Assembly: GCA_015680685.1 (NCBI GenBank)
Contig: MNCI01003975.1
Location: 634,285 to 698,284 of the forward strand
Direction of reading: 5' to 3'
Source: Gnetum montanum
Lineage: Eukaryota; Streptophyta; Gnetopsida; Gnetales; Gnetaceae
Length of the DNA stretch: 64,000 nucleotides
Shown here: piece after piece, positions 56,847 through 64,000 of the stretch
Layout: each line of letters begins with the position of its first letter
Position numbering within the stretch: position 1 is the first letter of the stretch
Notes under the pieces: model-generated
Told to the model about the DNA's origin: nothing
Database searches by the model: none
The model's input: only the letters and a program-made list of their open reading frames with translations
Translations under genes and position numbers: made by a program

Positions 56847-57510
56847 TTGTAGAACCATTTTTAGCTCTACATACTTCAACAAAATACTCTCAATATTCAT
56901 GACTGTAGAATCCATTAGCACATCCTAGAATTAATAGTTGGTTCTACAAGACTTTTTCTTGCATGTCTCTTGATTAAGCTTAAACATCTCTTGATATCTC
57001 TCCTTGTTCATTTATGGCTTATTGAGCATGAATCCTATCCATTAATCCAGAACAAGTCTCACGTCTGAATTTTTGAATTAGAGCTCATTCGAATTTCATT
57101 TATAGCTTGTAGAACTGGCTTGTATAATCGTTTGTTTGGGTTCTACCAGCTCCTTCCTTTTATCTCAAACTGACAAGGCAAAGGCCTTCTGTAGCTAAAT
57201 TGTAAAACCATTTATTGGTTCTACAAATTTCTTCCTTTTACTTGGCTGACATGGAAGAATGGTTTTCGACTTGTAGATCCACTTTTTGAATCTACAAAAT
57301 CTCCCTTTTATATTATAAGCTTAAGAAACTTTTGGGTTTTCTTTAAATCCTTGAAGAACTTTCTTACGCCAAATTTAGCTAAGCTGGATTAAAACTACAA
57401 TTAGCCATGTGCAGAATAATCTTTAGTAGGCCCCATGTCTAAGCTTTATACTTTTGGTGCTCACATGGCTTGTAGAACCATTTCGAAGGTGATTTGTAGA
57501 ACAACCATGG
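56847..57510. repeat. Array of short hairpins built on TTGTAGAACCA / TGGTTCTACAA
   Basis: At least five inverted pairs or half-pairs lie within 660 bases: TTGTAGAACC...AGCTCTACA (56847-56871), CTGTAGAATCC...GGTTCTACAAG (56902-56950), CTTGTAGAACTGG...GGGTTCTACCAG (57107-57149), TTGTAAAACCA...TGGTTCTACAA (57200-57227) and CTTGTAGATCC...GAATCTACAA (57270-57297). A direct-repeat pair of TTGTAGAAC follows near 57470-57503. Several are followed by CTTCCTTTTA or CTCCCTTTTA. Function unknown. Confidence 0.75.
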
Positions 57511-57514
57511 CAGG

Positions 57515-59330
57515 CAAATCCCTATGCACCTACAGCGATGCGGGAATGATGACAGCATGCCAAACGTTCAAAAAGTAAGGGCACAACATGAATAGGTGTT
57601 GCATTGTTTCAATGTCAGCGCTGCAAAGGGGGCTGCTGTCAATATTATTTATTCCCCACGCCTTCAGCTAGCACACCTTGCAACAAAAGCCAGTAGAAAC
57701 ATTTAATTTTCATTAGGAGCCACCTCTTCCACAGGGTCCTTCAACTACGCCTTGTTCGATATTTAAATTTTATGAGTTCATGTGGTTGGATCCCCATCAT
57801 CCCCCATTGAGTTATCTTGTGGGCGTAATTGCAACGGTTCAGCCATACGTGGGAGTCCTCGAAGGTTTGCCATCCAAAGTCGGTATTTGTTAGCAATGAA
57901 GCACACCCACTGGGGCAGGCACCTGTCATCTTGCATGAACCTGTTTATATTCCCCTAGCACCCCATCAGAATGACATCTTCAAAGTTTAGAACCCCCAAA
58001 CCTCTAGCATGTTTAGGTCCATATAATTTGCCTAACATTCTTGATAATGCCCTTTGATAGCATAGTGACAAAGGCAACATATCTAGCAATAGCCAAAAGG
58101 ACAAACATGGCCAAAAAAGATTTTCCCTTTTTCTTGTCAGCAAACGTGTGATCAAGTGACCAACCGAAGATTGAAGCAGTTGAATCAAAAGAGTCCAGGT
58201 CACTAGTCTGTCCTAGGCAAAGAAGGGCATTCCCAAATAAGAGTCTGTAACTGTACCCTACAAGATCCCAAGCATTTGACAAACCTACCTTTTAACCACC
58301 TCCTTTGTATGGAAGAAGCATATTGCAGATTTTTTCTGCTTAGGCTCCAATCCAATTTCTTTCGCCATCCTGTCTAGAGCATTGTTGATAGCTAGGGCAT
58401 GTGGCATGGTTGCTCAAGTCATAAGAATCATGTCATCAACATAATGTTCAGTGATGCAGGTAACCATCTCAATATTTAACCCTCTGACCCACACCACACG
58501 GCCCCCCACCACCCCCCACAAGAAAAGAAAAAAAAAACAACCTCCTCGAAATTAAGCTTCATAGTATCCATGATGATGATAAAAAAGATAAGAAGAAAGG
58601 GTGTCACCTTGACAAAGCCCCCCTACGGGAGGAGGAAAACCCTCAAAGCCACCCATTCAAGTCAAAGGAGTAGACCCCCATGGCTTGAAGATTGATACAA
58701 AGGACCACAAATTTTGGATGAAATCCCTTCATGAGCATAATGTCCTAGAGAGCATGCCACTAAATGGTATCATAGGTCTTTGCAATATCAAGTTTGATGC
58801 ACATACCAGGGAACCTAGCTCTCTATATGCAATGCAAAACTTCCTGAAGCAGCAAGATTTGATATTGGATATATCTCCCCTTAATGAAGCCAACTTGGTG
58901 GATGCCAACCAAAAGCGATCTCAACAATTGTAGCTGTATATCAAATATTTTTGTGAAGAGTATAGGTAGCATCTTACACACCCCAATTGGTTTGTAATGC
59001 ATAGACACCATGGAATTTGGGATCTTTAGACTAAGCACAATTTGTGAGTAGTTGATCTTGTGGCAAACCTATCCCCAATTCAGCATAAGATAGAAGGCAT
59101 CTAAAATTTTATTTCTCAAGATATCAAAGAATTCCCGAAACAACTCGATAAGACAACCATTAGGCCTTAGGGCCCTAGCAGCTATAAGGGAAGCCATGGT
59201 CTCAAAGAGTTCCAACATGGTTATAGGGGCAACCAATGGGTCACTTTCCTTCCCCCTCCCCCTATGGGGAGGTCTACCCTTATTTCCCCACCAACATCCA
59301 ACCCTCAACATATGGTGCTCTATTCAACCT
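57515..59330 (-). pseudogene. L1-type LINE ORF2 reverse transcriptase and zf-RVT (LINE-c)
   Basis: Minus strand, high to low. The RT start is ALRPNGCLIELFREFFDILR (for .GPDGFP.EF...FW). Then PIGVCKMLPILFTKIFDIQL (for PIGLC....KI...RL), QVGFIKGRYIQYQI (for Q.GF..GR.I.D.I), IKLDIAKTYDTI (for .KLD..KAYD.) and HYVDDMILMT at about 58440 for the catalytic F/YADD. GLGVLNFEDVILMGC follows (for GGLG...). The end CSADIETMQHLFMLCPYF, NVWHA (57640-57560) is the zf-RVT motif. Stops and shifts are present. The 3' end continues without the coiled-coil module seen in LINE-d and LINE-e. Confidence 0.85.
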
Positions 59331-59399
59331 AGATTCCCTAGAATGTACCGTGCAATCCTTACTGGCATAGTTAACCTTACTTCAGGTCCCACAAGATGA

Positions 59400-60576
59400 C
59401 AAGCGCCATGCTACAATGGAGCCGAGATTGGACTGTTTAAGGAAATGTTCTCATATTCCACAATGAGCTTCACCTTCTCCGGTTGAGAAATGGAAACGAA
59501 AAGGGTATAATTATGTCCATATAGCTGAACTAGACATACATCTTCACCCCCACTTCAACTATCGCCTCCAGAACCCCTACTAGGTCACCCTCAAATGGTA
59601 GGTCTAGGATGACTTCCTTCAGTAATTCGCTAGAGGATAACAACCTCCAAATGTAGAACCTTGCATAGCCCATTCATTTCTTTGACACTGAGGATTTATC
59701 AAAGGGGATAAGCTTCCCAAAGTGGCCCACCAAAGCCTTTAGCAAATCCACAATCCAAAGCTCCTAGGGCACCCTAGAGACCTTCACCCTAATAGGGGCC
59801 CTTGAGAAAAGACCAATCTCTTGATGCACCGCAAGCCTCCAATGTGTGAGGGCTAGGCCACTAGCCCCAAAGAACCAAGGACCCCCCCAATAAAACATGG
59901 TCTCTTTCCTCTGGGGTTTGAAAAATGAATAACAACAAGTTGCCTATGAGCAACCGAACCTAGACCTCCCCCATGGCCCATGGGGCAATAACCCAACACT
60001 TAATCATATCCAGCCTCGATCGTGACCCAAAGGACATGAATTTCCCAATTAGGCTTGACTCCATAGTACACAACCCAACTTGCGATGGCCCCTTTACCTA
60101 CAATCTCATTGTTACCCCCAATTGGGAAACGTAATTAATGCCCCCATCCCTAGGGTTCCACCCTGCATCACCAACCTCCCCAACTATTTGCTCACATCCC
60201 AAGAAAATTCCTCCAGGGGCACCTCACACAAGCCCCACAAGACTACCATTCTCCCCAAGGCCCTCAAATCTAGCAACTCCAAATCCTTCCACTTTCGACT
60301 CACCATGGCTGCTGCCTCCCTACCCCTACAATGCAACACCCACTCATTTGCATTTCCCACCTCACACCCTCTATCTTTGTCCCACACCTTGCTTCCTCCC
60401 ATTTTCAATTTGGGATGCTCTCTCTTGAAAATTTCAGATCTGATAGTTTTAAAAAATATTTTTCTATCAACAAAAATACCAGCCATTGGTCGAAGGGGGG
60501 ACTGTTTGGAAAATCTGGAGGCCGTTATGTTCACACAAGTAGGTTGTTGAGTCGCTAGGGTTATTGCATGCGCCAC
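59400..60576 (-). pseudogene. L1-type LINE ORF1 (LINE-c)
   Basis: The first 130 codons from 60576 are open: a LINE ORF1 N-terminal DUF4283-like domain (GIFVDRKIFFKTIRSEIFKR, GNANEWVLHCRGR, VSRKWKDLELLDL). Further down are APIRVKVSRVP, ELWIVDLLKALVGHFGKLIP and FDKSSVSKK, with GYARFYIWRLLSSSELLKEV corresponding to VW.RL.GLP..W......IG..LG......T.......YAR..V...L...L. ORF1 is an RNA-binding chaperone. ORF1 then runs almost directly into the RT of ORF2, with no endonuclease visible between 59400 and 59330, implying an internal deletion. Confidence 0.72.
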
Positions 60577-60689
60577 CTGAAAAATTCATGCAACATAAAC
60601 ATCACACAATTAGGGGTTGGAGGCACATGCGGAAAGGGAAATTGCCCAAAAAAATTAAAACCTTTCTGTGGCTGTCGCATCATGGGGCC

Positions 60690-61880
60690 ATTCTAGTTTG
60701 ATGGGAATTACAACAGCAACATGTGGGGGTTGACGCCATGTGTCCCTCTACATGGAGGGGTTGGAAACTATGGCACACTTTGCTTGCAAATGCAGTTATA
60801 TGTGGCAAGTTTGGCAGGTGGCTAATTTGCTAATTGGTATGAGACTCAACAGGGACTCGCAGGCTTTGGTCATCCTCTGGGCTTTGTGGTGCACGTGCAA
60901 CTTTCTGATTTTTCATGGGGTGTGGGGGGTGAGATGTCTTGGCTCCAAGAGTTGCAAGGGGATGAGGCTGGGTGGGTGTTGGGGGGTGGGTGCCATCACT
61001 GGGGCATTTTGTGGCCAATGCAATGGAGCGGGGGTGGGCCATAGAGTAGGAGCTCTGGGCGGAAAGATGGCACCAATGGAAGGAAGAGTTCCACTGAGAG
61101 AGGGAGCTTTGGGAATAGCAATAAGCAAAGGCCATTCATGAGGCGATGAGGGAGGAGCAAATACGACAAGACCTTGGAGAGGCGATGGCATAGGAGGACA
61201 TGGAGGCAAAGCTTTGGGAGCATGTCAAGGAGGAGCTACAAGAACAAGCCAGGCAGCAAGAGGAGGAACGGGAGGCTAAGGTGTGCCACCTACGGGAAGA
61301 ACAAGAGGAGGCCCAAATCAAGAAACAACTGGATCAAGCTCATGATGATGGGTTGAGGGCTTGGCTGCACTAGGGCCGCTACCCTTCCGTTATTTCGAAT
61401 ATCGGACAGAATGTGCCTTGGTCAATGCTGCAACGACACATTCGCAGGGAGGGGAAGAAGTTGCACCTTGATGGTGAGGGGGATGTGATGCTGAAGGCGG
61501 AAGCCTTCAAGAACTTTCAACAAGCGGCAACCTTTGTGGACTCTGAACAGAAAAAGGTTGTTCTTGATGCCATTCATGGACAACAATGGACACTTTGCCC
61601 ATGTATGAGGCTACCATATCAGCTTTGAGCAGTTGGGCTAGTGGGGTCCCCTGGGAACCGTTGGTTGTTGTCCCAAAAGGGGGGTTTTGTTGTTTGTGAT
61701 TTCGGTTCATCTGGGGAGGGGGATTTTTGATTATAGACATGGGGCTTTTTCTGGCCTGTTGGGGGGCATTTGTGTGGGGGTGCTTTTTGGGTGATGGGTA
61801 GCTCCCTCCCCTGTTTTTTTGGCGGAAGCTCTATTGTAAATGTTTGTAAATTTTTGATTTAATACATCCAGAATTTCTCC
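60690..61880 (+). pseudogene. L1-type LINE 3' fragment with coiled-coil and novel C-terminal module (LINE-d)
   Basis: Begins with a zf-RVT-like segment (CVPLYMEGLETMAHFACKCS, MWQVW). After a GC-rich shifted linker there is a long Glu/Gln/Arg-rich coiled coil (about 61020-61340: EAMREEQIRQDLGEAMA, EDMEAKLWEHVKEELQEQAR, QQEEEREAKVCHLREEQEEA). A conserved module to a TGA at 61626 follows: LDQAHDDGLRAWLH, WSMLQRHIRREGKKLHLDGE, FKNFQQAATFVDSEQKKVVL, WTLCPCMRLPYQL. The same coil plus module recurs in LINE-e. The 3' end is near 61880 at a short AT repeat. RT is absent (5'-truncated copy). Confidence 0.7.
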
Positions 61881-62440
61881 AAATATATATATATATTTCT
61901 ATCTATCCAAAATTTTCATATCTTTTACCAAAATTCTTTCATCTACATCCTTGATGCATTTCACATGGTCAATATCTTTACATTTCTTATTTCTCTAGTT
62001 TCTCTATTTGTATATACATTTTTCTCCCACCCTTGTTCCAATCCTTTTGAAAAAATCACCATATGCCTTATTTTCAGATTTGGCTACTCCTAATTTTGTC
62101 TCTGTTTCCATTTTGTACTCATGTGGGTTAAAGTGGCAAAGACTAAATATTATAGGCTAAGAGTATATGGTGATGTATGTTAGTCGTATGTTTTGAAGTC
62201 TAGGAAGCAACGTTTGTCTAGTATAGCCAAATTTTCTGTGGCATCAAGGGAACACATGATGTGTTGCAACTTATTTTATAATATTTTGTACATGTCAAGA
62301 TGAATGTTGCAACATTTCTACAGGTTGCAATTCATGTTATTCAAATAAACATAGGTAGCATCACGTTCAAGCAGAAGTGTAGATAATTCTATGATGTTTT
62401 GGTCCTAGTAAGCCATGACTGTAACTTAAGCTTTTGGTAG
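61881..62440. other. AT-rich DNA between two LINE copies
   Basis: No coding motif. A short (AT) run lies at about 61883-61894. No repeat partner was found in the window. Confidence 0.45.
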
Positions 62441-62464
62441 TTTTTTTTTTTTTTTTTTTTTTTT
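62441..62464 (-). other. Poly(A) tail of LINE-e (T-run on the plus strand)
   Basis: A run of about 23 T, then AA and one N (62467), lies where the 3' end of the minus-strand LINE-e is expected, about 190 bases past the end of its coding module. Confidence 0.8.
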
Positions 62465-62649
62465 AANCATTACAAATCATGGGCCATCAGCAATGGCCCT
62501 CAATGGAGGGGAAAAACCCCTAAGTCACAAAAATTCAGCACCCCATTAGACACGTTACAATCAAGAAACAAACCCAAAAGTCGAGGAAAAGGGGGGGGGT
62601 TGGCAAGTGTTGCCCACGATCCAAGAGAACACCCCCCCCCCCCAGGGGN

Positions 62650-63470
62650 CCCCCCCCCCCCTAGGGGTTTGTCGGTAGCCGACGGCAAGCGCAATGTGGG
62701 CGCTCCAACTCCTGGAGAAGATACAGGGTGTTTCGATGGTCTTCAATGTCCATGAAACTGGCCACCTGTTCGATACCCTGCATGGCTGACTCCCACCTGT
62801 TCTGGTCCACCAACGCGGCACCCCCATCAGGATGAAATCACGCAAAGGTTTGACGAATATGGCGCCTGAGCTCACCCCAAGAGCTCTCGCAACTGATGCC
62901 GAGGATGAGGTACGGGCACTGCCCCCCTCTGAGCCATTGTTAGGCATTGTGCTTGTGAGCCCAATCGAGCTGTCGTTGTCGTTGCTCCTCCTCCTCCTAA
63001 AGTCGTTCCTGCTCTGCACGCTCAACCTGCTCGCGTTCTCTTTGGGCCGTGTCCTCCTGAATCGGTTCTTCCTGCACTTGGGCCCAAATTTCATCAATTA
63101 ACCAAGCCCTGGTAGCCTCGACCATGAGGTCCTGCTGCCTCACCCGCTCCTGCTCCCGCTCAAAAAACTGGGCCTCCAGGTCAACCCGGGCTTGTGCAAG
63201 GGTTTCATGCCACTTGGCCTCCCACTCCTGTCGTTCAACCTGACGTGCCTCCTCTGCGGCCCTCTGTGTGGCCTGCCACAACTCTTCGTGCCAATTCCTA
63301 TGGGCAGAGGTTTCCGGCGGGGGGGAAACCGGTCTGTCGAGGCAAGCGGGGGGCATGTTCCCTTTGGGTCCACCGCCCCCGCGTAAACGTTGTAGCCAAC
63401 AAGGTCCAGCGGTTACCTTGGCCAGGCGAGACCAAAGGGCCTGGGGGGGGGGGGGGGGGCAGCAGTAGGG
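62650..63470 (-). pseudogene. LINE-e coiled coil and C-terminal module
   Basis: Minus strand. The coiled coil (about 63300-63000) reads NWHEELWQATQRAAEEARQV, ERQEWEAKWHETLAQARVD, LEAQFFEREQERVRQQDLM. The module (63000-62655) reads LDWAHKHNA, stop, QWLRGGQCPYLILG, WGELRRHIRQTFA, stop, FHPDGGAALVDQNRWESAMQ, VASFMDIEDHRNTLYLLQEL, HCACRRLPTNP and then TAG. It aligns along its whole length with the LINE-d module: H-x2-DG, a hydrophobic AT/SF-x-D step, C-x-C, and RLP before the stop. All three internal stops are in the same frame. The segment before the coil is Pro/Gly-rich and adjoins a G17 tract. Confidence 0.7.
63443..63459. repeat. G17 homopolymer at an internal junction
   Basis: Seventeen G in a row, with further G/C runs at 63320-63326, 63494-63500, 62590-62599 and 62629-62660 (one N at 62649). 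They lie at the point where the LINE-e endonuclease start gives way to the coiled-coil region. They may be assembly artefacts or deletion scars. Confidence 0.85.
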
Positions 63471-63474
63471 GGTT

Positions 63475-63673
63475 ATCCGGGGTGCCCCCAGCGGGGGGGC
63501 AGATGACGATGGGTAACCCAGCCTTCCCATTGGAGAAGGTGTGATTCTATCACTTGCAGCTTGGTTTCCTGGAGGCAAAGGATGTCACAGTTTTCTTCTT
63601 TAACAATACGACGCAGGGTATTTCTTTTGTAGGGGGTACCCTGTCCCCTGCAATTCCAGCTGAAAACCTCCAT
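63475..63673 (-). pseudogene. L1-type LINE ORF2 endonuclease N-terminus (LINE-e)
   Basis: Starts MEVFSWNCRGQGTPYKRNTL, then RRIVKEENCDILCLQETKL, the canonical (I/V)SWN(V/C)RG.G.......L..........(I/V).CLQETK start of the plant L1 endonuclease, still open for about 55 codons. It then breaks off at GC-rich sequence leading to the G17 tract. The rest of the endonuclease, RT and zf-RVT (roughly 900 residues) are missing from this copy. Confidence 0.85.
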
Positions 63674-64000
63674 GTATGACCAAAGGTACAGTGTCGGTAG
63701 ACCTCCCGAAGGGTCTGTTGCTGCCCCAAGTCGATATCCCGCTAGGCCTGTTTGCTCCTGGATCTAGTCTCGGTCGGTCTGCCTGGGCGGCCCTCGCCGT
63801 CCCGCACCACCAGGTTGCACCCGGCCTCCTCGACAGGGGACTCCTGCATCTGGCACCGTTGTTTTCGGGTGCTCCCCTGAACCACGTTAACCCATTCCCC
63901 CAAGGGGGGAGCATGGGTCCCGATTCTGTAGTGTTCGGCTGGGCTGTGGCTGACCGGGGGGAGGTTGTGTGGGGGGTGTCTTGACTGGGGAAAGCTGGGT
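63674..64000 (-). pseudogene. LINE-e ORF1 C-terminal end, running off the window
   Basis: Minus strand frame: EWVNVVQGSTRKQRCQMQES, VVRDGEGRPGRPTETRSRSK, then LREVYRH, ending at or overlapping the ORF2 start at 63673. A basic, Gly/Arg/Pro-rich tail ending just before or across ORF2 is typical of plant L1 ORF1. The element continues beyond base 64000. Confidence 0.6.

Noticed and set aside
60740-61141. 133-codon plus frame with a Gly/Val-rich second half
   Set aside because: Only its first part (zf-RVT-like) is in the LINE-d coding frame. The rest is a shifted reading of GC-rich linker; the true frame there is the coiled coil one base away.
63443-63459. G-quadruplex regulatory site
   Set aside because: A single 17-G run next to N-marked homopolymers is as likely to be a consensus artefact; no regulatory claim is supported.

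Overview
The window looks like repeat-rich intergenic DNA from a large-genome seed plant. Evidence: decayed Ty3/gypsy and Ty1/copia LTR retrotransposons of plant lineages, plant-type L1 LINEs, tRNA-derived SINEs, plant tRNA-iMet and tRNA-Asp primer sites, and almost no intact reading frame. Old nested elements kept as long diverged copies would fit a gymnosperm, but nothing seen fixes the species. All element proteins are broken by stops, many of them CAG/CAA to TAG/TAA, CGA to TGA or TGG to TAG/TGA, as expected from decay of methylated cytosine. No intact gene is present.

Layout. (1) 1-1924: unassigned DNA with a strong hairpin and two palindromes. (2) About 1925-35102: one old Ty3/gypsy element (chromovirus, Tekay/Del-like, minus strand) split into blocks by younger insertions: a solo LTR (2007-2500, TSD ACCAA), a SIRE-like Ty1/copia (4951-11020, TSD ATAAC/ATAAT), a patch of about 2.4 kb with a captured dehydrogenase-gene fragment (about 11546-13960), gypsy element A (14411-21997, TSD GCTAT) and gypsy element B (22933-33662, TSD GATGG/AATGG). 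Removing the insertions leaves chromovirus blocks in the order LTR, PBS, gag, protease, RT, RNase H, integrase, chromodomain-like tail, LTR. (3) 35127-44945: element C, an LTR element with a gag remnant but no visible pol, carrying a 73-bp tandem array, a GA microsatellite with an assembly gap, and a nested L1 LINE. (4) 44946-50400: lower-copy DNA with three SINE copies, a 322-bp triplication and candidate exons of an unidentified minus-strand gene. (5) 50400-57510: an LTR-like stretch, a LINE fragment, a long broken minus-strand coding region of unknown family with a helical C-terminal half, and an array of short hairpins. (6) 57515-64000: three GC-richer LINE pieces. Two of them, in opposite orientations, share a glutamate-rich coiled coil followed by a conserved module ending in a C-x-C-x2-L/R-L-P-like motif. 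I do not recognise this module and consider it the best candidate for something undescribed.

There is no operon-like cooperation. The logic of the region is insertion into insertion followed by point decay. Elements A and B are one family; A has lost most of gag-pro, while B keeps gag, protease, RT, RNase H and integrase signatures.
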